Part shown: in pieces, positions 1 to 9,219 of the stretch
How positions within the stretch are numbered: position 1 is the stretch's first letter
How the letters are laid out: each line of letters opens with the position of its first letter
Origin: Syntrophaceae bacterium
Lineage (GTDB): Bacteria > Desulfobacterota > BSN033 > UBA1163
NCBI GenBank assembly: GCA_013388635.1
Contig: JACAEX010000048.1
Location: 26,999 to 90,998, forward strand
Reading direction: 5' to 3'
Length of the DNA: 64,000 bases
Program-made: the position numbers and the translations under genes
The notes under the pieces: model-generated
Told to the model about the DNA's origin: nothing
What the model saw: only the letters and a program-made list of their open reading frames with translations
Databases searched by the model: none

Positions 1-25
1 AATTCATCAAAAAGGAGGGAAAGGT

Positions 26-1906
26 ATGAAAGGCATATGGAACAAGGTGTTGAGAGTCGATTTGAGCAAGGGAACCTGTAAGGCCGAGAAGATCCCTGAT
101 AAGGTCTATGAATACTTCCTGGGCGGAGAGGGACTGGGCGCCTATTTCATGTGGAGGGAGAGCCCCAGAGGAACGCTTCCATTTGATCCGGCCAACTGTC
201 TGACTTTTGGCGCAGGCACACTAAACGGCATTCAACAGAGCGGAGCGGATAAATGGGGGACCACAGCGATTTCCCCTTCGATTTACATGAACGCCGGCTC
301 TGCGGCCACGGCCAGCTTCGGCCTCGAGATGAAGGCAGCAGGCTACGATGCCATCGTCGTCACAGGCCGGTCGGAAAAACCGGTCTATCTCGTTGTCGAT
401 GACGACAAGGCAGTGCTCAAGGATGCAAGCCATCTCTGGGGTAAGGACGCTTATGAGGTCGAGGATGCGATTCATGCTGCTGAGGGAGACAAATTTGAGG
501 TGGCCAGCATCGGTCAGGCTGCTGAACGTGGAGTCCGGTTTGCAAATATTCAGACCCGGAAAAAGTCTTACTGCGGCCGAAGTGGAATGGGTGCGGTCAT
601 GGGGTCGAAGCTCCTCAAGGCCATCGCTGTCCGGGGAACCCAGGAGGTGAAGTACCATGATTCTAAGGAGCTGGATAAACTGAATAAGGAGATCAACCGC
701 CGGCTCGCCATCATGGATTCACAAAAGCCCGAATGGCTCCAGATCAAGCGTGTCGGAACGGCCATGGCAACGGAGCTGTTCGCACCTCAAGGAAATTTAC
801 CGATCAGCAACTATCGCCTGGCCGATTGGCCTGAAGGGGTGAAGGCGTGGCATGCCTCCAACTATGCCAAGGAGCTCAATGCAAAGCCCTGGCCTTGCAA
901 ATACTGCGTGATCCAGTGCCACAATCTTTGTGAGGTCACAGAGGGACCCTATCAGTTCAAAGGCAAGGGACCGGAGTATGAATCCTTCGCCATGATGGGC
1001 TTCAATACGATGTGCGCTGATGTCAAGGCCATTGCCTATGCCTGCGAACTGGCAGACAAATATTCCATGGATACCATCTCTCTGGGCGTGGTCATCGCAT
1101 GGGCCATGGAATGTTATGAGAAGGGCGTGATTACAAAAAAGGATACTTACGGCCTTGATCTCAAATGGGGAAATAATGAGGCTGTGGTGGAGCTGACGAA
1201 GAAGATTGGTTTGCGCGAAGGAGGTCTTGCCTACCTCCTCGGCGAGGGATGTCAATATGCCGCGCAAAGGATCGGAAAAGGTTCAGAAGACTGGGCTGTC
1301 GCCATGAAAGGACAGGAGATCGCAGCCCACAACTGGCGGGCCCAGTATATTTCAGCCCTGAACTACTGTACGGGCGTCGCCTCCGGGCCGAACCACGAGC
1401 GAGGGAACTCCCAGCATATCTGGGTCGGCCACATCCGGCTGCCCGAATGGGGAATTGGAGAGGTGGAGAACGACGAGCGCTGGTCCTGGAAAAACGCTCC
1501 GGATCGGAATGCCAAGTTCCACGATTATTGCAATATCATCAATTCAGCTGGCCACTGCAAATTTCAGGAGTTCCGTGGATATACGCTCACAGACCTGACC
1601 AACACCCTGAACGCGGCCTGTGGATTGGGATGGAATCTCGACGATCTCCGGAAATGCGGGGAGCGGATCACCACCCTCCAGAAGATCCTGAACATCCGCT
1701 ACGGCTGGAAGAAGGAGGACGACTTTAAATACCCGAAACGATTCATGGAGCCGGTCAGCGAAGGCCCTGCAGCAGGAAAGGTCCCGGTCGGTCTGGATCA
1801 GGCGATCCTCGACTACTACAAGATCCGGGGATGGGATTCTGAGGGCAGGCCGACACCCGCGCTCCTCGAACGGCTGGGCATGGAAGAGTATGCAGAAAAT
1901 ATTTAG
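26..1906 (+). CDS. Aldehyde:ferredoxin oxidoreductase (tungsten-pterin AOR family)
   Basis: N-terminus MKGIWNKVLRVDLSKGTCKAEKIPDKVYEYFLGGEGLGAYFMW, GRSGMGAVMGSKLLKAIAVRG and CxxCxxxC (CKYCVIQCHNLC) are typical of the AOR family. Confidence 0.93.
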   Translation: MKGIWNKVLRVDLSKGTCKAEKIPDKVYEYFLGGEGLGAYFMWRESPRGTLPFDPANCLTFGAGTLNGIQQSGADKWGTTAISPSIYMNAGSAATASFGLEMKAAGYDAIVVTGRSEKPVYLVVDDDKAVLKDASHLWGKDAYEVEDAIHAAEGDKFEVASIGQAAERGVRFANIQTRKKSYCGRSGMGAVMGSKLLKAIAVRGTQEVKYHDSKELDKLNKEINRRLAIMDSQKPEWLQIKRVGTAMATELFAPQGNLPISNYRLADWPEGVKAWHASNYAKELNAKPWPCKYCVIQCHNLCEVTEGPYQFKGKGPEYESFAMMGFNTMCADVKAIAYACELADKYSMDTISLGVVIAWAMECYEKGVITKKDTYGLDLKWGNNEAVVELTKKIGLREGGLAYLLGEGCQYAAQRIGKGSEDWAVAMKGQEIAAHNWRAQYISALNYCTGVASGPNHERGNSQHIWVGHIRLPEWGIGEVENDERWSWKNAPDRNAKFHDYCNIINSAGHCKFQEFRGYTLTDLTNTLNAACGLGWNLDDLRKCGERITTLQKILNIRYGWKKEDDFKYPKRFMEPVSEGPAAGKVPVGLDQAILDYYKIRGWDSEGRPTPALLERLGMEEYAENI

Positions 1907-1912
1907 CCTGTT

Positions 1913-1943
1913 GGGGCCGCCTTTTCCGGCCCCTTTATTTTTT
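1913..1943 (+). terminator. Rho-independent terminator after AOR
   Basis: GGGGCCG-ccttttc-CGGCCCC stem followed by TTTATTTTTT. Confidence 0.75.
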
Positions 1944-1990
1944 CCTTCCCACTTGAGAGACTGTGTCATAAGGGGTAACTGGGGTCAAAG

Positions 1991-3226
1991 GTGAAAGAAG
2001 TCCAAAGAACCATGGCCAGGGCCGAAGAGATCTTGAAGGCCTGGAAGCCAACGAAGATCGATTTCGGTGAAGGGAGAGTTCGCCACGTCGGTCAGATAGC
2101 TAAGAGATATGCGGACAGAACCCTTGTTGTCATCGGAAGGGGTTCGATCAAAAAATCAGGGATCTTGCAAGAGGCCATCCAGTCCCTTGAAGGGAGCGGG
2201 ATCACCTACAAAATCGTTGAAGGGGTTGAGCCGAACCCGAGCAAGGAAACGGTCTATCGGATCACCTATCATCTTTTAGCTGGAAATTTCAATTGTGTCA
2301 CTGCCATCGGAGGCGGATCGGTCATTGATGCAGCCAAGGCCGCAGGTATCTTGGGAACGACCAGAGAAGGGGAGATCGACGACTACTTTGGCGTCGGCAT
2401 GGTCTCCAAAAAGGTGAAGCGGATCATGAACCTGATCGCCGTGCCCACCACAAGCGGCACAGGAAGCGAGCTGACAAAATTTTCGGTCATTACCGACGCC
2501 AGCCTTCACGTCAAAAAGTTGATCTTTGACATGGCCATCGTCCCTGCTGAGGCCATCGTGGACCCTGAGCTCACCTATTCCTGTGGCAACCGGGTCTCCC
2601 TGATCACCGGTTTGGATACATTGACCCACCTGATCGAGGGCTATTTCAACAATGTCGACGAGGGAGCGGATCCAGAGGCCAACCAAAGAGCCCTCATCGG
2701 GATGAAACTCGTCTTCGAAGGTCTGCCCAGAGTTCTCCAGAACGGCCAGGACCGTGAAGCCAGAAGGATGATGTCTCTCGCAAGCACTCTGGGCGGATCG
2801 GTCCTCTTCTATAAACAGGCTGGCCTGCCCCACCTCAACTCCTTTAGCTGGTCCAATGTCATGGACCATGGAGAGGCGGTTGCGGTCATGCTGCCCTATT
2901 ACTCGGCCTACTATGCCCCGACCATCCCGGAGAAGATGAAGAAGGTGGGAGAGCTGATGTCCGTTTCAGAATCAAAGGACATCAGGGAGGCCTTTGTTCA
3001 AGGATTATTTGAATTCTATAGGAAAATTCATTTTCCTCTGACCTTGAAGGAGTTCAACGGTTTCTCGGAGGATTTGATTGAGAAAGCGGTCAAGGATGCC
3101 TCTCAGAACAGGATGAAGCTCGAGGCCTCGCCCAGGCCCGTTCCACCTGAGAGAAGCGATGAGATCCTTCGCACCATCATGGAAGGGGCCTATCACGGAA
3201 CTATCGAAAAGATCATGAATCTTTAG
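1991..3226 (+). CDS. Iron-containing alcohol dehydrogenase
   Basis: AIGGGSVIDAAKAAGIL, PTTSGTGSELTKFSVI and HGEAVAVMLPYY motifs. Confidence 0.9.
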   Translation: MKEVQRTMARAEEILKAWKPTKIDFGEGRVRHVGQIAKRYADRTLVVIGRGSIKKSGILQEAIQSLEGSGITYKIVEGVEPNPSKETVYRITYHLLAGNFNCVTAIGGGSVIDAAKAAGILGTTREGEIDDYFGVGMVSKKVKRIMNLIAVPTTSGTGSELTKFSVITDASLHVKKLIFDMAIVPAEAIVDPELTYSCGNRVSLITGLDTLTHLIEGYFNNVDEGADPEANQRALIGMKLVFEGLPRVLQNGQDREARRMMSLASTLGGSVLFYKQAGLPHLNSFSWSNVMDHGEAVAVMLPYYSAYYAPTIPEKMKKVGELMSVSESKDIREAFVQGLFEFYRKIHFPLTLKEFNGFSEDLIEKAVKDASQNRMKLEASPRPVPPERSDEILRTIMEGAYHGTIEKIMNL

Positions 3227-3260
3227 GATATGAGAGAACAAGTGAATCCGGAGGAGAACG

Positions 3261-3659
3261 ATGATCAAGGGAGTGGGACATATCGGGATTGCGGTGTCCA
3301 ATATTGAAGAGATCTTATCCAGCCTCTCAAAGATTCTCGGTATTTCCCCGCCTCCCATTCGAGACGTTCCCGAAAGAAAACTGAAGGTCTCCGTGGTCAG
3401 TATCGGAGGCATGGGCCTAGAGATCATCGAGGATTACAGCGGAGAGGGCCAATTTGCAAAGTTCGTGAGAGAGAGGGGAAACGCGATTCACCACATCTGT
3501 CTTCTGACCGACCAGATCGAAGCCGACATCGAACTCCTGAAGTCCAGGGGGATCGAGATGGCTGATCCAAAGCCGAAGATCGGAGTTAGGGGAAAGAAGA
3601 TCGCCTTCGCCGCACCCAGTGCACTGAACGGGATCACCCTTGAACTATCCGAGCCCTGA
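3261..3659 (+). CDS. VOC-family protein, methylmalonyl-CoA epimerase-like
   Basis: IKGVGHIGIAVSNIEE... GNAIHHICLLTDQIEADIELLKSRG ... IAFAAPSALNGITLELSEP. Confidence 0.85.
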   Translation: MIKGVGHIGIAVSNIEEILSSLSKILGISPPPIRDVPERKLKVSVVSIGGMGLEIIEDYSGEGQFAKFVRERGNAIHHICLLTDQIEADIELLKSRGIEMADPKPKIGVRGKKIAFAAPSALNGITLELSEP

Positions 3660-3704
3660 CAAAGCCCCTCTCCATTCGGCCGGGGCTTCAAGGCGACCTG
3701 AGAG

Positions 3705-5189
3705 ATGTTGGGCCCTTGCTTCTGGCTCTTTCAAACCGCATCCAGATCACCCGGAAAGGAAGCCATCTTCGATGAGGAACTATCCCTCTCGTTTGAAGGT
3801 TTATACCGGAGCGCCATCGGGGTGGCAAAATGGCTGAACAGGGAGGGAGAGTCAGGACAACGGGTGATGATCGCCATGCCTTCCGGCGTGGTCAGTGCAG
3901 TCCTCTATTTCGGGTCCATCCTTGCAGGTCAGGTGGCTGCACCGGTTGATCCCTCTCTCAGGCCTGAGCAGCTCGACCTGATCAGGAAAGAGATCGACCC
4001 TCATTGGGTGTTTGGAACTTCCGAGTTGAAGAGGGTCTGGAATGATTCAAAATTCTTCCCGGTTGATCGCTATCAGGACCTCTCCCGATTGATCTCAGGC
4101 TCTCAAACCTTCAAGGATATCAATCTTCCTGACGAGGATCCCTCAAGGCTTGTCAATATCGTCTATACTTCGGGGACCACAGGCCAGCCAAAGGGTGTGA
4201 TGCTCAGCGCAGGAAATCTCGAGGCAGTGATCCGGGGGATTGTAAAAGCCCTTGCCATCGATGAGGAGGCAAGAATCTTCACAGCCCTTCCCTTCTCGCA
4301 TACCTACGGATTATCCCAGCTCTGGCTCATGGCAAAAACAGGGGCCTCGGTCGGGGTGGTCCCGGATATTACAAACATGGCCACGATTAAGACAATCCTG
4401 CTCGAACGCAAGATCAATACGATCGCAGGCGTTCCCTACCACTTTGCCCTGATCACTCGTCGGGGAGATAAGGAAAGCTCGGGATCGATCAGACTGGTGA
4501 CGATTGCCGGAGAAGGCCCTTCAAAACCCCTTCTGGAGAGAGTGAAAACTTCCTTTCCCAATGCTCGCATCCATATCATGTATGGATTGACAGAAGCCAG
4601 CACCCGTCTGACCACCCTTCCCTCGGAGGATCTTGATCGGAAAGAGAACTCGATCGGTCTGCCGATTGAGGGAGTGGAGCTGAAGATCGTCGATGAGGAA
4701 GGAAGAGAGCTCGGTCCTGACCAGCCGGGCGAGTTGATTGCCCGGGGAGAAAATATTACTCCTGGATACTGGAGGGATGAGGCCCTGACCCGAAAGACGA
4801 TCATCAACGGGTGGCTTCGCACCGGTGATATCGTTAAAAAGGATGAGGAAGGGTACTACTACCATCTTGGCCGAAAGGATCTCATTTTCAAATCCGGGGG
4901 AGAAAAGATCATTCCGGATGTCATTGAAAGGGCGATCCGAGAGATCGAGGGCGTCCGGGATGCCGCAGTCTTTGGGAGAGAGGATCCCTACCTGGGAAAT
5001 AGGATCTGTGCAGCAGTGGTTAGGAAAAGAGGTTCAGACCTGACACCTAACGAGATCATATCGGCCTGCGGGAAGAAGCTGAACCGGCTGTGGGTTCCTC
5101 ATGAGGTGATCTTTATAAAGGAGATACCCAGGACCCCGAGTGGCAAGACCCAATATGACGTACTTAAGAAACAGGTTATCAGCGACTGA
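3705..5189 (+). CDS. AMP-dependent acyl-CoA synthetase/ligase (ANL superfamily)
   Basis: NIVYTSGTTGQPKGVMLS, YGLTEAS, GWLRTGDI and PRTPSGKTQYD motifs. Confidence 0.9.
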   Translation: MLGPCFWLFQTASRSPGKEAIFDEELSLSFEGLYRSAIGVAKWLNREGESGQRVMIAMPSGVVSAVLYFGSILAGQVAAPVDPSLRPEQLDLIRKEIDPHWVFGTSELKRVWNDSKFFPVDRYQDLSRLISGSQTFKDINLPDEDPSRLVNIVYTSGTTGQPKGVMLSAGNLEAVIRGIVKALAIDEEARIFTALPFSHTYGLSQLWLMAKTGASVGVVPDITNMATIKTILLERKINTIAGVPYHFALITRRGDKESSGSIRLVTIAGEGPSKPLLERVKTSFPNARIHIMYGLTEASTRLTTLPSEDLDRKENSIGLPIEGVELKIVDEEGRELGPDQPGELIARGENITPGYWRDEALTRKTIINGWLRTGDIVKKDEEGYYYHLGRKDLIFKSGGEKIIPDVIERAIREIEGVRDAAVFGREDPYLGNRICAAVVRKRGSDLTPNEIISACGKKLNRLWVPHEVIFIKEIPRTPSGKTQYDVLKKQVISD

Positions 5190-5239
5190 GTGATCAGCCG
5201 CTAACAATGAAAATTTAACAGGTTACGGACACGTGGTAG

Positions 5240-5261
5240 ACTTGCCTGCCGGTAGGCAGGT
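5240..5261. repeat. Short palindromic repeat ACTTGCCTGCCGGTAGGCAGGT
   Basis: Near-perfect 22-nt inverted repeat in the ligase-ACP intergenic region. Confidence 0.65.
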
Positions 5262-5299
5262 ACACGGACGCTATATTTTCTTTAGGAAGAGCAGAAAGA

Positions 5300-5581
5300 A
5301 TGGAAGAAAAGGTAAAGCAATTGATTCTCGAGAATTTCCCGTCTGTCCCACACCATCTCGAAAATACGCAACTCCTCCGGGAAAATGGCTTCACATCCCT
5401 GATGTTTGTGGAGCTGATCCTCCTTCTCGAAAAGGAGTTTGGCATTGAGGTCCTGGATGAAGAGATCGGCCCGGGACGCTTCAGCACGGTTGCGCGAATC
5501 GCTGAGTACGTCCAGTGCAAACTCGAAGGAAGACCGGTTCCGCCATTGCCTGTTTGTGAAGAATGCCGGTCGCATGGATGA
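5300..5581 (+). CDS. Acyl carrier protein-like
   Basis: Small acidic protein; ENGFTSLMFVELILLLEKEFGIEV has the phosphopantetheine-type S in an ACP helix II context. Confidence 0.75.
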   Translation: MEEKVKQLILENFPSVPHHLENTQLLRENGFTSLMFVELILLLEKEFGIEVLDEEIGPGRFSTVARIAEYVQCKLEGRPVPPLPVCEECRSHG

Positions 5582-5605
5582 GTTAGACCTAATCCGATCG
5601 ATTCA

Positions 5606-5631
5606 GCATCCCTGTGGGAGAACAGGAATGC
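5606..5631. repeat. Hairpin repeat, REP-like
   Basis: GCATCCCTGT-gggaga-ACAGGAATGC; shares words with the repeat at 5741-5804. Confidence 0.45.
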
Positions 5632-5740
5632 CCTAAAGTCTTTTAGAATGCGACTTTCTTTCTTAAGTGGGGTCAACACCCTTTTATTGAAGCAAACGGG
5701 TGTTTGGTTAATCAGCTCTGAAATCTGGTTCGGCATTAAA

Positions 5741-5804
5741 AGGTGGTCGCTCTAAAAGCCTTCTCAGCATCCCTGCTCTCTCGTGGTAATTATGAGAATC
5801 GTTC
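5741..5804 (+). repeat. Dispersed intergenic repeat, copy 1
   Basis: Reverse complement of 14491-14554 at roughly 85% identity (TCTAAAAGnCTTnTCAGCATCCCTGCTCTC...GAGAATCGTTC). Confidence 0.65.
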
Positions 5805-5834
5805 AATTCGCGTGAGAAATTTCTGGAGCGAAGA

Positions 5835-6707
5835 ATGAGCCAGGAGCCTCAGCCCCTCAGTCCGGATGAAAAGGAGCGCTACCTCCGCCAGCTGGCCATG
5901 GCCGATTGGTCTGAAGAGGATCAGCTCAAACTCAAGGGCCTCCACATCACCGTGATGGGTATCGGAGGGGCTGCCTCCTCAATCATCAATAACCTCCTTC
6001 TTCTGGGCGTGGGAAGGATCGAGGCGATCGATCAGGATACGGTGGAATTATCCAACTTGAACCGCCAGTTCATCCACAATGTGGACCGGATTGGGATGAG
6101 CAAGGCAGAGTCTTTGAAGATCTACGCCCAGAAGCTCAACCCCCATGTGGAGGTCATTGCCAAAGAGATGAGGGTCGATGAAGGCACGATCGAGAAGGCG
6201 GTCGATCCCAAAACAGACCTGATCATCGACACCTTTGACAAATGGGCTTTCCGCTCCATTGTGAACCGATTTGCAGTCGGGCACAGGATTCCCTACCTGA
6301 TGGCCGGCGTTGTTTCCAACTGTTTCTATACCGCCCTTCTCCATTCTCCTCGCACCCCGTGCCTCAACTGTCTGATCGGTCGATTTCAAAGCCCCTCTGT
6401 TTTAGGCACCTTTCAGTCAGCGACCTTTGGCATCAATATTCTTCCGATAGCTGCTATGGGTGCCTTCTCCGTGGCCGAGCTGATCAAATACCTCAAGACC
6501 CGGGAGGTCACCAATCAATTCTATTTCGGCTCGCTCTACGCCACAAAACAGGACATCCGTTTCTTCTCGCTCTTCTTAAGTAAACATTTTAGAAAGATCT
6601 CAGAAGAACAGGGCATCCAGTGGGGTCCGGTCTGGGACCAAGAAGGCATCATAAGATTGAAATTGTCACGCGACCCTTCTTGCCGGGTGTGCGGTCGCAT
6701 CTCTTAG
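5835..6707 (+). CDS. ThiF/MoeB/HesA-family E1-like adenylyltransferase
   Basis: GIGGAASSIINNLLLLGVGRIEAIDQDTVELSNLNRQF plus zinc CxxC pairs (CLNC ... CRVC). Confidence 0.88.
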   Translation: MSQEPQPLSPDEKERYLRQLAMADWSEEDQLKLKGLHITVMGIGGAASSIINNLLLLGVGRIEAIDQDTVELSNLNRQFIHNVDRIGMSKAESLKIYAQKLNPHVEVIAKEMRVDEGTIEKAVDPKTDLIIDTFDKWAFRSIVNRFAVGHRIPYLMAGVVSNCFYTALLHSPRTPCLNCLIGRFQSPSVLGTFQSATFGINILPIAAMGAFSVAELIKYLKTREVTNQFYFGSLYATKQDIRFFSLFLSKHFRKISEEQGIQWGPVWDQEGIIRLKLSRDPSCRVCGRIS

Positions 6708-6723
6708 GACATCCTTTCAGAAT

Positions 6724-7389
6724 ATGAGGAGGTCTCCGATGGATCTGACCAAGGCAATTCTTGAAAGAAGAAGCATCCGGGCTTTCAGACCCGATCCAAT
6801 TCCCAGAGAGAAGATTGAAGAGATACTAAGGCTATCGATCCGTGCTCCTTCCGGGATCAACCTTCAGCCCTGGGAGTTTGTGATCGTGACCGGAGAGGAG
6901 AAAGAGAGGCTGAGTCGAACATTGATAAAGGCCTATCGTGAAAAAAAGATATCCTGCGGCCCTGATGCTGTGAGGCCATTGCCCAAGACATTCGGGAAAA
7001 GAGGCGCCAAAACCCTTGAGGGGATGAGGCCCTTTTTTGAAGAGATGAAGGTCAGCCCCGAGCAGTATATCAACGAAGGGAGCTGTCAATTTTACGGAGC
7101 TCCTGTGGTGATCCTGATCTGCCTTGATGATGCCTTTTCAAAAAGCCGACTGCTGGACATCGGTGCACTCTTAGGATATCTCGTCTTAGCTGCCCATGAA
7201 TCTGGATTGGGGACCTGCCCGATCGGCCTGATCACGGCCTATGAAGAAGAGATCAAAGACCTGCTCAACATCCCGGATAATAAGAGGGTGGTGATTGGAC
7301 TGGCCTTAGGTCATCCTGATTGGGAAAGCCCGATCAACCGCTTCAAGTCTGACAGAGAGGATCTTGATAATATGGTCAGATGGGTTTGA
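6724..7389 (+). CDS. Nitroreductase family protein
   Basis: ILERRSIRAFRPDPIPREKIEEILRLSIRAPSGINLQPWEFVIVTG. Confidence 0.9.
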   Translation: MRRSPMDLTKAILERRSIRAFRPDPIPREKIEEILRLSIRAPSGINLQPWEFVIVTGEEKERLSRTLIKAYREKKISCGPDAVRPLPKTFGKRGAKTLEGMRPFFEEMKVSPEQYINEGSCQFYGAPVVILICLDDAFSKSRLLDIGALLGYLVLAAHESGLGTCPIGLITAYEEEIKDLLNIPDNKRVVIGLALGHPDWESPINRFKSDREDLDNMVRWV

Positions 7390-7573
7390 ACGAGCGGTAC
7401 CTGGACATCTCCCAGATGACACAGCGGGTTCTGAACTCACAGTAAAGCTTTGGATCAAGGCACTCACAGCAGTCACCGAGGTTCAGGCATTCACAGCATT
7501 CCTGGCAGAAGCCGGCCTTATGTTTGTAACAGATCCCAATCGCTTCCCGATCCGGGTGGTTTCTGCATTTCAT
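7376..7573 (-). CDS. Small cysteine-rich putative zinc-binding protein (B-box-like N-terminus)
   Basis: 65 aa with 11 Cys: MKCRNHPDREAIGICYKHKAGFCQECCECLNLGDCCECL. Confidence 0.6.
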   Translation of the reverse strand: MKCRNHPDREAIGICYKHKAGFCQECCECLNLGDCCECLDPKLYCEFRTRCVIWEMSRYRSFKPI

Positions 7574-8286
7574 CGCTTTTCGACTTCAACTCGCATCTTC
7601 TTGAACCGTTTTGAAACAGGACGTTCCCGGAGCAGGATATAGGTCGCTCCTGCACCTCCGTCACAGGGCCTTGCGCTTGAATAGGCAACGACCCACTTGC
7701 GCCATGTCCCGTGGGTCAGCCAGTCGATCACCTTCTTCTTCAGAACCGGCTCGGAAGGCGAAGAACGACCCCGACCATGGATTACCAAGACCCCCCTCTT
7801 CCCATTGGTCACAGCCCACCTCAGGAACTCTTCAAAAATTTCCTTTGCATCGTCAACCCGCAGACCATGAAGATCGATATGGGCCTGGATAGAGTATTCT
7901 CCTTGGTGGAGACGCCTTGCCACCGATGGATGGACATGGTAGCCTGTGCCTTCAACGTATTCCGGTGTTTCAGAAATATCAAAACCCTTTCCGTGCCTCA
8001 CAAGGTCTATCAGCCTCCTCAATGCCTCAGCATCCTCTCTATTCTCCTGGCTCCAGGGTCGTTCGGTCCGGCAGATTCTTCTCACACGTTTATCCTTCGA
8101 TATACGTCTCACGCCCTCCATCGCCTTCCTGAAAAGTTCTTCCGGAGATTGAGAGTCCTGTTGGTTGCGGTCTTCCTCGCGAGAATCATGCCGCTCAGGT
8201 AAAGAGAGGAAGCCCTTTTCGAGCAAGGCCTTCAGATCCTCGAAAGAGGTCAAGAGCAGGGAAGGTTTTTGGGATTCCACTGTCAA
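7570..8286 (-). CDS. Smr-domain (MutS2-type) protein
   Basis: IDLHGLRVDDAKEIFEEFLRWAVTNGKRGVLVIHGRG...GGAGATYILLR. Confidence 0.88.
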   Translation of the reverse strand: MTVESQKPSLLLTSFEDLKALLEKGFLSLPERHDSREEDRNQQDSQSPEELFRKAMEGVRRISKDKRVRRICRTERPWSQENREDAEALRRLIDLVRHGKGFDISETPEYVEGTGYHVHPSVARRLHQGEYSIQAHIDLHGLRVDDAKEIFEEFLRWAVTNGKRGVLVIHGRGRSSPSEPVLKKKVIDWLTHGTWRKWVVAYSSARPCDGGAGATYILLRERPVSKRFKKMRVEVEKR

Positions 8287-8585
8287 CCTGCCATACCAGA
8301 ACAGACAATTCTAATAGAACAATATTTTAAACGAAAAAAAGAGAAATGTTAAGCTATGTGCATACCAGCAAGCGCAAAAATTTATTACGGGGTGACAATT
8401 AGCGGCCCCGGCGAAACACCTCCTTGCACCACATTCCAGAATATAATTAAAATCTCTTTAAATTTCGCAAGATTAAAACCGAGAAGCCATAAGGCATACA
8501 ATTTGCTTAACTAAACGTCCGAGCCTGTTACAGCCCGCTTCCGAACCCAGGAAACGTCTATCCGGCCGCATCTCACTACCTGCGG

Positions 8586-8966
8586 GTGGGACCAGAGGGA
8601 GAAACCATGGATGGATCGAAGATCGATAGGGAGAAGAGGAAGCGTCCGCGTTACCCCATGGACCTTCCTCTTGAGTATCGTGTGATCGATGCCCCTGACG
8701 CCTATGGGGGCATTGTGGTCGATGGAAGCGAGATAGGGCTCCGCATTCACTCGGTCAAAAATCTGCCCGTCGGCACGAAACTGAATATCGCAGTCCTCTT
8801 TCCGAAAGAGTTCCAGATGAGCAACTTCCAGGTGACCGCTGAGATTATCTGGAAGGACGTCTTTATGAAGGAAGACTGGAATGGATATCAGTACGGGTTA
8901 AAGTTTGTCCTCATAGGAGAAGAAGACCTCCAGAAATTGAAACAACTTTTGGACGGCCAGCGTTAA
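8586..8966 (+). CDS. PilZ domain protein
   Basis: KRKRPRYPMDLPLEYRV...DGSEIGLRIHSVKNLPVGTKLNI...YQYGLKFVLI. Confidence 0.75.
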   Translation: MGPEGETMDGSKIDREKRKRPRYPMDLPLEYRVIDAPDAYGGIVVDGSEIGLRIHSVKNLPVGTKLNIAVLFPKEFQMSNFQVTAEIIWKDVFMKEDWNGYQYGLKFVLIGEEDLQKLKQLLDGQR

Positions 8967-9168
8967 GCGGACTGACCGGAACGTCCCACAGCCCTTTCCT
9001 GCCCTAACAAATTTTGTCAAATCATGTAAAAAAAGGGCATTTCTACACCTTTTCCCAGGCCAATGGATTTTTATAAAAGGAGAGGATCACCCCTCGAACC
9101 TCATGAAAACCTTATAATAATCGCAGAGTCCAACCGTTTCTGAAAGGAAACGATTAACTGACCATTTT

Positions 9169-9184
9169 TGGCATAAAATATGCT
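9169..9184 (+). promoter_or_regulatory. Candidate sigma-54 (-24/-12) promoter upstream of the pilin gene
   Basis: TTGGCATAAAATATGCT resembles TGGCAY-N5-TTGCW; pilin genes are often RpoN-dependent. Confidence 0.45.
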
Positions 9185-9219
9185 AATGTTAACATGGATC
9201 AGTGTGAGAAGACAGGGCT

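Noticed and set aside
221-658. Antisense and alternate-frame ORFs throughout the track (e.g. 221-658 -, 1249-1728 +, 36322-37218 +, 56668-57549 +)
   Set aside because: They lie wholly opposite or within well-supported genes and have no family-like composition
8381-8600. Possible c-di-GMP riboswitch upstream of the PilZ gene
   Set aside because: GC-rich with small hairpins, but the GEMM-I/II core sequences are not recognisable
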